From positions 1 through 64,000 of the forward strand of contig CAYYIP010000003.1 of assembly GCA_964472015.1 (NCBI GenBank): a stretch of 64,000 bases of DNA. Reading direction: 5' to 3'. Of this stretch, positions 9,654 to 17,834 are shown piece by piece; position 1 is the stretch's first letter, and every line of letters starts with the position of its first letter. A program made the position numbers and the translations under genes. This DNA comes from JAAYTD01 sp964472015. Lineage in GTDB: Bacteria; Bacteroidota; Ignavibacteria; Kapaibacteriales; UBA2268. The notes under the pieces were generated by a model. That model was not told the DNA's origin, made no database searches, and was given only the letters and a program-made list of their open reading frames with translations.

Positions 9654-10481
9654 ATGAAAAAATCAATTTTATGTATAGTTATAGCAATGGGGTTAGTATT
9701 TTTTCCATTACTAAATTCTCTTAATGCACAAAAAATCAAAGGTTCTGATACAATGCTTCCACTTTCACAGAAAGAAGCAGAAAATTATATGAAAAAATAT
9801 AGCAAAAAAAAGGTTACAGTAACTGGTGGTGGTAGTGGAGTTGGAATTTCTGCCTTGGTAGAAGGAACAACCGATTTAGCTCAAGCATCACGTAAAATTA
9901 AATTTGATGAAAGAAAAAAATTGCAAGCAGGTGGTCAAACAGTAAAAGAAGTCATTGCTGCTTATGATGCTTTAGCAGTAGTAGTAAATCCTGAAAATAA
10001 AGTGAATAACTTAACAAGAAAACAATTAGAAGATATTTTTACAGGGAAAATTAAGAATTGGAGAGAAGTAGGCGGAGATGATATGAAAATTGTATGCTAT
10101 TCACGCGAAACATCGAGCGGTACTTATGAATTCTTTAAAGAAAATGTTTTAAAGAATAAAAATTATATGTCAGATATATTGAGTATGCCAGCTACAGGTG
10201 CTATAATTCAAAGTGTAAGTCAAACAAAAGGAGCTATTGGATACGTTGGACTTGCTTACATTAATAAAAATGTAAAGGCTATTCATGTTAGTTATGATGG
10301 GAAAAATTTTGTTGAGCCTTCTGTAAAGAATGCTAAAAATAAAACTTATCCTATTGTACGTCCTTTATATTATTATTATGTATCTAGCAATGCTAAGACT
10401 GTACAACCATTTTTAGATTATGTGTTATCAGATGAAGGCCAGAAAATCGTTTCTGATCTTGGTTATATTTCATTAAGATAG
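9654..10481 (+). CDS. pstS: Phosphate ABC transporter substrate-binding protein
   Basis: Periplasmic phosphate-binding protein of the Pst high-affinity importer. A signal peptide spans about residues 1-26 and ends at NAQ. The mature part begins with the family signature IKGSDTMLP. It continues with the phosphate-loop segments TVTGGGSGVGI and TDLAQASRKI, then NLTRKQLEDIFTGKIKNWRE and SRETSSGTYEFF. Length is 275 residues, normal for the short Bacteroidota/Chlorobi form. AGGAAAAA lies before the ATG as a possible ribosome site. It is the first clear pst gene, followed by a hairpin and pstC, pstA, pstB and phoU on the same strand. Confidence 0.95.
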   Translation: MKKSILCIVIAMGLVFFPLLNSLNAQKIKGSDTMLPLSQKEAENYMKKYSKKKVTVTGGGSGVGISALVEGTTDLAQASRKIKFDERKKLQAGGQTVKEVIAAYDALAVVVNPENKVNNLTRKQLEDIFTGKIKNWREVGGDDMKIVCYSRETSSGTYEFFKENVLKNKNYMSDILSMPATGAIIQSVSQTKGAIGYVGLAYINKNVKAIHVSYDGKNFVEPSVKNAKNKTYPIVRPLYYYYVSSNAKTVQPFLDYVLSDEGQKIVSDLGYISLR

Positions 10482-10490
10482 TCAATAAAT

Positions 10491-10552
10491 TGTGAAAATG
10501 GACTTTTAAAAAGTAAATAATACTTTTTAAGCCATTTTCACAAATTTTTTTT
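10491..10552 (+). terminator. Hairpin terminator/attenuator inside the pst operon
   Basis: A long hairpin with arms TGTGAAAATGG...CTTTTTAAAAAGTA-type pairing (10491-10513) against 10518-10541, ending in CCATTTTCACA and followed by a run of eight T. It sits between pstS and pstC. Partial termination or protection of the upstream RNA end here would make more PstS than membrane components, as is common for binding-protein-dependent transporters. Confidence 0.75.
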
Positions 10553-10599
10553 ATAATCAATTAATTCAAAAAAATAAATTAATTAAATTAAATTAAATT

Positions 10600-11793
10600 A
10601 TGAAATTCATAAATAAAATAATAAATAAAATTATAGAATCCTTGCTTACTATAAGTGGATGGTTTGCAAGTTTAATAATTATTTTAATGATTTTATTTTT
10701 ATTCAAAGAAGGTATAGGGTTGTTTAATAGTAGTGTTATTGAAAAAGGTTATGTTCTTTGTGTGAATGATTTAAATTCAGTAAAAAAAATGACGCAAAAG
10801 CAATTAAAGTTAGTATTTGATAGTGAAATTACTAATTGGAAAGAATTAAATGGTATGGATGCAGAAATAATGTTATTTAGGTTGGATGATGTATTCGATT
10901 ACTATAGTGAAGAGGAGTTAGGTGAAAATTATGAATATCTACCTGAAAAATTAGGTGAAATTATACGTAATAATATAAATATTATTGCCTTTATTCCACG
11001 TGAATATTTACCTAAAAAGAATGTTTTTGTATTAGATTTTGGTAATATAAAATTCAATGATTTTATTAAAGGAACAGAATGGATTCCAACTGCAACGCCG
11101 GCACCTTTTTTTGGTGTTATGCCCTTGATATTAGGAACACTAGTTGTTAGTTTAGTTGCTATTTTAATTGCACTTCCCTTTGGAATTGGAGTTGCAATAT
11201 ATTTAGCTGAGATTGCTTCTAGTAGAATACATAAATTCTTAAAACCATTAATTGAATTATTAGCAGGTATTCCATCTGTAGTTTATGGATTTTTTGGTTT
11301 AGTCGTTGTTGTTCCTTTTGTTCAGAAAGTATTTAATTTGCCAGTTGGTGAAACTGCCTTGGCTGGGAGTTTAGTTCTTGCAATAATGGCATTACCAACA
11401 ATTATTACAATAGCTGAAGATTCGATACGGAATACACCTATATCAATGAAAGAAGCAAGTTTAGCTCTCGGCGGAACACATTGGCAGACAATTTATAGGG
11501 TTATTATTCCTTATTCTTCGTCAGGAATTCTTGCCGCTATAATTTTAGGAATTGGACGAGCAATTGGCGAAACAATGGCTGTGCTTATGGTTACAGGTAA
11601 TTCTGCAGTTATTCCTCGTAGTATATTTGAACCTATAAGAACGATACCTGCAACTATTGCAGCAGAACTTGGTGAAGCGCCAATAGGTGGTAGCCATTAT
11701 CAAGCATTATTTGCACTTGGATGTATTTTGTTTTTACTAACATTATTGGGAAGTATTTTAGTCGAATTTATAAATAAAAATAAAAAAATATAA
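10600..11793 (+). CDS. pstC: Phosphate ABC transporter permease PstC with PstS-like insert
   Basis: Inner-membrane permease of the Pst importer. TM1 lies at ~18-40. A ~110-residue predicted extracytoplasmic insert (~50-160) follows. The conserved permease core then starts near PAPFFGVMPLILGT, including the loop that contacts the ATPase (EASLALGGTHWQTI) and GIGRAIGETMA. The insert contains VNDLNSVKKMTQKQLKLVF...ITNWKELNG, which lines up with the PstS segment VNPENKVNNLTRKQLEDIF...IKNWREVGG. The protein is 397 residues against about 300 for classical PstC, and the excess is the insert. No Shine-Dalgarno is visible; the ATG follows repeated TTAAA. The permease call is certain. The insert's homology is read by eye. 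Confidence 0.92.
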   Translation: MKFINKIINKIIESLLTISGWFASLIIILMILFLFKEGIGLFNSSVIEKGYVLCVNDLNSVKKMTQKQLKLVFDSEITNWKELNGMDAEIMLFRLDDVFDYYSEEELGENYEYLPEKLGEIIRNNINIIAFIPREYLPKKNVFVLDFGNIKFNDFIKGTEWIPTATPAPFFGVMPLILGTLVVSLVAILIALPFGIGVAIYLAEIASSRIHKFLKPLIELLAGIPSVVYGFFGLVVVVPFVQKVFNLPVGETALAGSLVLAIMALPTIITIAEDSIRNTPISMKEASLALGGTHWQTIYRVIIPYSSSGILAAIILGIGRAIGETMAVLMVTGNSAVIPRSIFEPIRTIPATIAAELGEAPIGGSHYQALFALGCILFLLTLLGSILVEFINKNKKI

Positions 11794-11807
11794 TATAATT
11801 TTAATAT

Positions 11808-11846
11808 AATAATTATTATGAATAATTATTATGAATAATTATTATT
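11808..11846 (+). repeat. 13-bp direct repeat, three copies
   Basis: AATAATTATTATG occurs twice exactly (11808-11820, 11821-11833) and once with a final T (11834-11846). The array fills the gap between pstC and pstA just before the pstA start. It contains out-of-frame ATGs but no coding frame. Confidence 0.8.
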
Positions 11847-11865
11847 GATTGTCAAAAATATTAAA

Positions 11866-12717
11866 ATGAAAAATAAAAAAATAACACAGATAGTTGCATT
11901 CTCTATATTTAGAACACTTGGATTTGTAATAATTGCAATACTGTTTATAATTCTTGGTTTTATAATTTATCAAGGTGTAGGCACTATAAGTTGGGAGTTT
12001 TTAACAACCCCGCCGACCGAAGGAATGACATCAGGCGGTATTTTCCCTGCTATTGTTGGAACTTTGTATTTAATTATAGGCAGTATGATTGTATCTTTTC
12101 CTATTGGAGTAATGGCTGCAGTTTATATCAACGAATACGCACCTAAAGGATTAATTGTTAAGTTTATACGTATAATGATAAATAACTTATCAGGTGTTCC
12201 ATCAATTGTATTTGGTTTGTTTGGAATGACCTTATTTGTTAATATGTTTGGATTTGGTGATAGTATATTAGCAGGAAGTTTAACACTAGGATTACTTATT
12301 TTACCTTTAATTATAAGAACAACAGAGGAAGCATTGAAGGCTATACCTAATGATTATAGGAACGCTAGTTTCGCTTTAGGCGCAACTAAATTACAAACAA
12401 TAGGAAGAATAATCCTTCCGATGGCATTTCCTAATATAATAACAGGATTAATTTTAGCTATTGGACGTGTTTCAGGTGAAACAGCACCTATTTTATTTAC
12501 TTGTGCAGCATATTTTTTACCTCAACTTCCAACTAGTATTTTTAGTCAAGTAATGGCATTGCCTTATCATTTATATGTTATTGCAACTAGTGGGACAGAT
12601 TTAGAAGCAACACGACCACTTGCCTATGGAACAGCATTGGTGCTTATAGTTATTGTTTTAATTGTTAATTTATCTGCAAACTTGTTGCGAAAGAAATTAA
12701 GTAATTCAAAAAAATAA
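11866..12717 (+). CDS. pstA: Phosphate ABC transporter permease PstA
   Basis: Second membrane subunit of the Pst importer, pairing with PstC around PstB. ATG 11866 is chosen over a TTG seven codons upstream because that TTG falls inside the 13-bp repeat. About six membrane segments are visible. Family motifs include WEFLTTPPTEGMTSGGIFPAIVGT after TM1, the ATPase-contact loop NASFALGATKLQTI and AIGRVSGETAPILFT. Length is 283 residues, usual for PstA. The gene lies 72 bp after pstC and 68 bp before pstB, consistent with one transcript. Confidence 0.94.
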   Translation: MKNKKITQIVAFSIFRTLGFVIIAILFIILGFIIYQGVGTISWEFLTTPPTEGMTSGGIFPAIVGTLYLIIGSMIVSFPIGVMAAVYINEYAPKGLIVKFIRIMINNLSGVPSIVFGLFGMTLFVNMFGFGDSILAGSLTLGLLILPLIIRTTEEALKAIPNDYRNASFALGATKLQTIGRIILPMAFPNIITGLILAIGRVSGETAPILFTCAAYFLPQLPTSIFSQVMALPYHLYVIATSGTDLEATRPLAYGTALVLIVIVLIVNLSANLLRKKLSNSKK

Positions 12718-12785
12718 AAAACAGATATAATTTTAAAAATGAATTTATATCTATATTTTGTAATTTTAAGTAAAAAATAAATTTT

Positions 12786-13532
12786 ATGATAACCGCAAAA
12801 AATATTAATTTTTATTATGGGAACTATCAAGCCCTAAAAAATATTTCAATGGAAATAGAAAAGAATACTGTAACTGCTCTTATTGGTCCTTCTGGATGTG
12901 GTAAGTCTACATTTTTACGGTTGTTTAATCGTATGAATGATTTAATTGATGATACTCGTTTAGAAGGCGAATGTATTATAAATGGTAAAAATATTTATGA
13001 AAAAGATATTAATGTTGATAACTTACGCAAAAATGTAGGAATGGTTTTTCAAAAACCAAATCCTTTTCCTAAGAGCATTTTTGATAATGTTGCTTATGGA
13101 TTACGAGTAAATGGTGAAAAAAATAAACAATATATAGCTGAAAGGGTAGAAAAAACATTAAAATCAGCAGCTTTATGGGAAGAAGTAAAAGATCAATTAA
13201 AAAAATCAGCATTAGATCTTTCAGGTGGACAGCAACAAAGATTATGTATTGCTCGTGCTTTAGCTTGTGAGCCAAAAGTATTACTAATGGATGAACCTGC
13301 ATCTGCATTAGATCCAATTTCAACTTCAAAAATAGAAGAACTGATTTATGAATTAAAACAGAATTATACAATAGTAATTGTTACTCATAATATGCAACAA
13401 GCAGCAAGAATTAGTGATAAAACAGGTTTTTTTATGTTGGGTGAATTAATAGAATATGATGATACACAAAAAATATTCTTAAATCCAGAAAAAGAACAAA
13501 CACAGAATTATATTACAGGAAGATTTGGATAA
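12786..13532 (+). CDS. pstB: Phosphate ABC transporter ATP-binding protein
   Basis: ATPase that powers the PstC-PstA permease. It has Walker A GPSGCGKST (~35-43), the Q-loop region GMVFQKPNPFP, the ABC signature LSGGQQQR, Walker B VLLMDEP followed by ASALDP, and the switch histidine in VTHNMQQA. The phrase FQKPNPFPKSIFDNVAYG is typical of PstB among ABC ATPases. The 248-residue length is normal. The start has no Shine-Dalgarno but a hydrophilic N-terminus typical of the family. It is 93 bp from phoU. Confidence 0.97.
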   Translation: MITAKNINFYYGNYQALKNISMEIEKNTVTALIGPSGCGKSTFLRLFNRMNDLIDDTRLEGECIINGKNIYEKDINVDNLRKNVGMVFQKPNPFPKSIFDNVAYGLRVNGEKNKQYIAERVEKTLKSAALWEEVKDQLKKSALDLSGGQQQRLCIARALACEPKVLLMDEPASALDPISTSKIEELIYELKQNYTIVIVTHNMQQAARISDKTGFFMLGELIEYDDTQKIFLNPEKEQTQNYITGRFG

Positions 13533-13625
13533 TAGATATTTTTCTAACTAATAAAAATTAAATATTTAATTAATATAAAATAATTTATTAAATTTATTAA
13601 CATTATTATAAAAATAAATAAAACT

Positions 13626-14273
13626 ATGAAACATACAATAAAAGAATTAAAACAACTAAAAGATAGTTTAAGCCAAATGTGGTATTTAGTCTTGTTACAA
13701 TTGGAAAAAACAGGACAAGCTTTTATGGACAGTAACTCTGAACTTGCAAGAGAGGTCCTAAGAAAAGAAAAACGAGTGGATGCGTTTGAATTACAAGTTG
13801 ATTCTAATTGTGAAAATTTTATAGCGTTATATGCACCTGTAGCTATTGATTTACGATTAGTTTTGTCAATAATGAGAATTGGCATTTCATTAGAGCGCAT
13901 AGGAGATTTTTGTGAAAGTATTTGTGAATTTGTACTTGAAAATGGAGTAGAAGATAAAGAATTACTAGAACGATTAAAATTTAATTCTTTATTTGACGAG
14001 ACCTTAGAAATGTTATCTGATTGTTTGAAGTGTTTTAAAAATGAAGATATTTCTATTGCAGGCAAAGTCATTTTGAAAGATGATTTAATTGACGAGATAT
14101 ATCATAATTCATTAAATTTATTAAAAGAAAATATAACTCCTTTAGAAAAATCGTTAAATTTAGCAATGATGTTACGCAAATTAGAACGAATAGGCGATCA
14201 TTGTAGCAACATAATGGAAGAAATTGTATTTTATGTTGATGCAAAAGTCTTAAAACATAACGAGATATTATAA
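13626..14273 (+). CDS. phoU: Phosphate transport regulator PhoU
   Basis: Negative regulator that links Pst transporter state to the Pho two-component system in well-studied bacteria. It is an all-helical two-repeat protein. Both copies of the metal-binding E-R-I-G-D motif are visible, as LERIGDFCESI (~95) and LERIGDHCSNI (~195), with acidic partners. The 215-residue length is normal. It ends the pst gene run and is followed 35 bp later by a terminator. No phoB/phoR pair lies in the window, so the regulatory partner must be elsewhere. Confidence 0.94.
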   Translation: MKHTIKELKQLKDSLSQMWYLVLLQLEKTGQAFMDSNSELAREVLRKEKRVDAFELQVDSNCENFIALYAPVAIDLRLVLSIMRIGISLERIGDFCESICEFVLENGVEDKELLERLKFNSLFDETLEMLSDCLKCFKNEDISIAGKVILKDDLIDEIYHNSLNLLKENITPLEKSLNLAMMLRKLERIGDHCSNIMEEIVFYVDAKVLKHNEIL

Positions 14274-14308
14274 AATCTGTTTTTGTTATAGAATATATTT
14301 TTATTTTT

Positions 14309-14348
14309 AGGAATATTATATACGTATAGAATATTCCTATATTTTTTT
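14309..14348 (+). terminator. Terminator of the pst-phoU operon
   Basis: Inverted repeat AGGAATATT (14309-14317) / AATATTCCT (14330-14338) with a 12-base loop, followed by ATATTTTTTT. It is positioned directly after phoU. Confidence 0.6.
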
Positions 14349-14713
14349 AAAGCTAATATTTTTATATAATATTTTATTGTATATAATCTTTCAATATGTG
14401 TTTTATTATATTATTGTTATAGCATTCTAATCTAATAAGAAATAAAATTTATTAAAAACTATCTATATTGTTTTTAATAAATTTTTTACTAATAAATTAA
14501 TAATTTTTTAATTTTTTTATTAAAAATTCAAAAAAAAATATTATCTTTAAAAATATAATTTTTGCATTTTAGAATAATAGTGTTTTTTGTTATAATTTTT
14601 TAATATAATTTAATTATAATTTTAAGAATTACTATTTAAAATTAATAAATAATAAAAAAGAAAAATTTATTAAATAATATATTAAAATAAAAAATATAAT
14701 TACGGAGAATTTG
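14349..14713. other. AT-rich intergenic region before the EF-G paralogue
   Basis: About 365 bases with no coding frame of note. It should hold the promoter of the downstream translation-factor gene. No clear two-box promoter was found. Immediately before the start codon a CGGAGAAT Shine-Dalgarno-like stretch is present, unusual for this window. Confidence 0.5.
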
Positions 14714-16840
14714 ATGAAAGTTTACGACACATCAAACATAAGAAACATTGCTGCAACTGGACATGCAGGCAGCGGAAAGACTTCATTAGTTGAAGCATTG
14801 CTTTTTAAATCAGGTGCAATTACTCGTAAAGGGACAGTTGAAGATCAAAATACTATATCAGATTATAATGAAATTGAACAGGAACGTAAATCGTCTATTT
14901 TCAGTACACCAGTTTTTACTGAATGGAAAGATAATAAAATTAATATAATTGATACTCCTGGCTATGATGATTATATTGGAGAAATGATAGCTCCGTTACA
15001 TATTTGTGATATAGCTATGTTAACTTTGAATTCTTTAAATGGTATTGAAGTTGGTACAGAGTTAGCTTGGGAATATGCTAAAAAGTTTTCAAAGCCTGCT
15101 TTTATTGTAGCAAATAAATTGGATATGGAATTAGATTTTAATAAATTATTTAATGATGATATAAAAGCTTTAATTTCGTCTGCACAAGTTATTCAATTTC
15201 CGGTAAAAACAGGTGCTAATTTTAATGCTATTGTAGATATATTGAAAATGAAACAATATACTTATGATAGTAATGGCGTTGCAACTGAAAGTGAAATTCC
15301 AAGTGATCTTAAAAGCCAAGCTGATGAATATCGCAATAATTTGATTGAATCTATTGCAGAGACAGACGAAGATTTAATGAATAATTATTTTGAAAATGGT
15401 GACTTGTCAGAAGAAGAAATTTTGAAAGGATTAAGACTAGGTATTAAAAATTGCTCAATAGTACCTGTTCTATGTGCGTCAAGTAAAAATAATATCGGTA
15501 TTGTTAATTTATTAGATTTTATAATTGATTATTTACCATCGCCGCAAGATTTGGAACTTCTAGTTTCTGAAAATTCAGTTGAAGTGAAGTGCGATAGTAA
15601 TTTACCTGCTTCACTATTTATATATAAATTATTCTCTGATGCAAAATTAGGTGATATGACTTATTTCCGTGTAAATAGTGGTAAAATAACGCAAGGTAAT
15701 GATTTTCTTATTGAAGGTAGTGGACAAGCTGAGCGATTTGGACAAATATTTTGTGTAAAAGGAAAAAATAGAATCGATGTACCTCAAATTTGTGCAGGAG
15801 ATATCGGTGCTACCGTAAAATTAAAAAACACTAAAATTAATGATACCTTACACGAAAAAGGATTTAATGTTGATTATGTAAAAATTGCTTATCCTAATCC
15901 AAAAATCCGTGTTGCTATAGTTCCTAAAACAAAAGGTGAAGAAGAAAAAGTTGGTATTGGTTTACATTCATTACATAATGAAGACCCAACGGTTGTAATT
16001 GAACATTCTAAAGAATTAAGACAAACTATTGTATATTGTCAAGGTGAATTACATTCCGGAATTATTAAATATCGCTTGTTGAATAGATATAAAGTTGAAG
16101 CAATGTATGTAGAACCTCGTGTTCCTTATCGTGAAACTATACAAAAATCAGTTGATAGTTCTTATAGACATAAAAAACAATCAGGTGGTGCTGGACAATT
16201 TGCAGAAGTTCATATGAGAATTGAACCGTGGACTGAAAATATGCCTAATCCATCAGGTCTTACAGTTCGTGGCAAAGAATTAATGGAACTTGAATGGGGC
16301 GGGAAGTTAGAATATGTAAACTGTATTGTTGGTGGTGTTATAGATGCAAGATTTATGCCTGCTATTTTAAAAGGTGTAATGGAAAAGATGCAATTTGGAC
16401 CTCTCACAGGTTCTTATGTACGAGATGTACGCGTTTCTATTTTTGATGGTAAAATGCATCCTGTAGATTCAAATGAAACTGCTTTCAAAATGGCTGGTAC
16501 TATGGCGTTTAAAGATGGTTTTAAAAATGCTGCTCCAAAAATTTTGGAACCTATTTATAATGTAGAAATTAAAGTTCCAACTAATTTTGTTGGCGATATA
16601 ATGAGTGATTTGCCGTCAAGACGAGGAGTTATTCTTGGTAGTGATACAGAAGGACATTATCAAAAAATAAAAGCAAGAATGCCACTTGCAGAACTAGATA
16701 AGTATTCAACAGCTTTGAGGTCTATGACACAAGCAAGAGCTACTTATTCCTCTGAATTTCTTGAATATGCTGCAGTTCCACCAAATATTCAAGCTGAATT
16801 AATTGAAGCTTACAAAAAAATATCAGAAGAAGAAGCATAG
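14714..16840 (+). CDS. Elongation factor G paralogue (EF-G-like GTPase)
   Basis: Translational GTPase with the five-domain EF-G layout over about 708 residues. G1 is GHAGSGKTS (16-24), G3 is DTPGYDDY and G4 is NKLD. Domain IV contains the HKKQSGGAGQFAEVHMRIEP stretch, and the C-terminal domain follows. The G1 loop (GHAGSGKT rather than AHIDAGKTT) marks this as the divergent EF-G-like family often called EF-G2, not the principal FusA. These paralogues may lack or alter one of the translocation/recycling activities. ATG 14714 is preferred to the TTG just before it, because CGGAGAA lies 6-12 bases upstream. The gene is monocistronic between AT-rich DNA and a strong terminator. Confidence 0.88.
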   Translation: MKVYDTSNIRNIAATGHAGSGKTSLVEALLFKSGAITRKGTVEDQNTISDYNEIEQERKSSIFSTPVFTEWKDNKINIIDTPGYDDYIGEMIAPLHICDIAMLTLNSLNGIEVGTELAWEYAKKFSKPAFIVANKLDMELDFNKLFNDDIKALISSAQVIQFPVKTGANFNAIVDILKMKQYTYDSNGVATESEIPSDLKSQADEYRNNLIESIAETDEDLMNNYFENGDLSEEEILKGLRLGIKNCSIVPVLCASSKNNIGIVNLLDFIIDYLPSPQDLELLVSENSVEVKCDSNLPASLFIYKLFSDAKLGDMTYFRVNSGKITQGNDFLIEGSGQAERFGQIFCVKGKNRIDVPQICAGDIGATVKLKNTKINDTLHEKGFNVDYVKIAYPNPKIRVAIVPKTKGEEEKVGIGLHSLHNEDPTVVIEHSKELRQTIVYCQGELHSGIIKYRLLNRYKVEAMYVEPRVPYRETIQKSVDSSYRHKKQSGGAGQFAEVHMRIEPWTENMPNPSGLTVRGKELMELEWGGKLEYVNCIVGGVIDARFMPAILKGVMEKMQFGPLTGSYVRDVRVSIFDGKMHPVDSNETAFKMAGTMAFKDGFKNAAPKILEPIYNVEIKVPTNFVGDIMSDLPSRRGVILGSDTEGHYQKIKARMPLAELDKYSTALRSMTQARATYSSEFLEYAAVPPNIQAELIEAYKKISEEEA

Positions 16841-16842
16841 AG

Positions 16843-16880
16843 AAAAAAAAGACAATACTTTTGTATTGTCTTTTTTTTTT
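16843..16880 (+). terminator. Rho-independent terminator
   Basis: Sixteen-base arms AAAAAAAAGACAATAC (16843-16858) and GTATTGTCTTTTTTTT (16863-16878) with a 4-base loop and a T tract. It starts two bases after the EF-G paralogue stop codon. The A/T symmetry could let it work in both directions. Confidence 0.88.
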
Positions 16881-16975
16881 ATTATATTATTGTTTTATTA
16901 TTGTTAAAACTTATAATGAATAAGAAAATAAATGTATTAGTTTATAAAAATATTAATTAAAACTATGTTAAGTAT

Positions 16976-17572
16976 ATGAGAATAAAATTTAAACTTGGAT
17001 TTTTGTGTTCTCACGGGGGATCCAATATGCAAGCAATAATAGATAATATAAAAAAAGGTAATTTGAAAGCAGATGTGTGCGCTTTAGTTTCTAATAATTC
17101 TGATGCTTATTGTTTACAAAGAGCAAAAAATGAAAATATTCCTGCTTATCATATTAGTAATAAAACTCATAGGGATCCTGATACTGCAATTATAAAGATT
17201 TTTAATCAGTATAATGTTAATACTGTTATTCTTGCGGGATATATGAAAATGGTATCGAAAGAATTAATAGATTATTTTAATAAACGGGTGCTTAATATAC
17301 ATCCTGCTTTATTACCTAAATTCGGTGGGGAAGGAATGTATGGAATTAATGTGCATAAAGCAGTAATTGCAGCTGGCGAAAAAGTTTCAGGCGCTACTGT
17401 ACATTTAGTAACACCTGAATATGATGATGGAATAATATTAAATCAAATACAAGTCCCCGTTAAGTCTAGTGATACACCAGAGACTTTAGCAGAAAGAGTA
17501 CTGAAAGTAGAGCATGTTTTGTATACAGATACTTTAATAAAAATTTATAAAGGAATTATAAAATTAAAATAG
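16976..17572 (+). CDS. purN: Phosphoribosylglycinamide formyltransferase (GAR transformylase)
   Basis: Catalyses the third step of purine synthesis, moving a formyl group from 10-formyl-tetrahydrofolate to GAR. The N-terminal nucleotide loop is SHGGSNMQAI (~12-21). The catalytic region has NIHPALLP with the active-site His, and the conserved Asp lies in PEYDDGIIL. The segment GEGMYGINVHKAV matches the usual GKGMYG..VH motif with one change. Length is 198 residues, normal. It stands alone between intergenic regions. PurA, a later purine enzyme, is encoded separately at 25.4-26.7 kb. Confidence 0.93.
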   Translation: MRIKFKLGFLCSHGGSNMQAIIDNIKKGNLKADVCALVSNNSDAYCLQRAKNENIPAYHISNKTHRDPDTAIIKIFNQYNVNTVILAGYMKMVSKELIDYFNKRVLNIHPALLPKFGGEGMYGINVHKAVIAAGEKVSGATVHLVTPEYDDGIILNQIQVPVKSSDTPETLAERVLKVEHVLYTDTLIKIYKGIIKLK

Positions 17573-17726
17573 ATATTAATAAATTTTATAGTTATAATTA
17601 TTTACAAGTAATAAAAAAATATTTTTAGCAAAACAACAAAATAATATAAGATATATTAGAATGTTGTTTTTGTTAAATTAAAACAATCTAAATCGTAAAA
17701 TAGTAAAATATTTTATAATAAATTCT

Positions 17727-17734
17727 TATATTTG
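17727..17734 (+). promoter_or_regulatory. Possible -7 element (TATATTTG) before lptD
   Basis: Exact TAnnTTTG match about 100 bases before the lptD start. No TTTG lies at the expected -33 position, so support is moderate at best. The 262-base gap between purN and lptD otherwise shows no feature. Confidence 0.35.
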
Positions 17735-17834
17735 TAGTTATATTTTTTATAAATATTTTAATATTAGAATTAAAAATTAATTAATTTTTAATAGTTAATA
17801 AGAAATCAAAATTATAAAATATTTAATATAATTA

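Noticed and set aside
13544..14071. 175-codon minus-strand frame over phoU
   Set aside because: Antisense to a well-conserved PhoU with both metal motifs. No recognisable domain.
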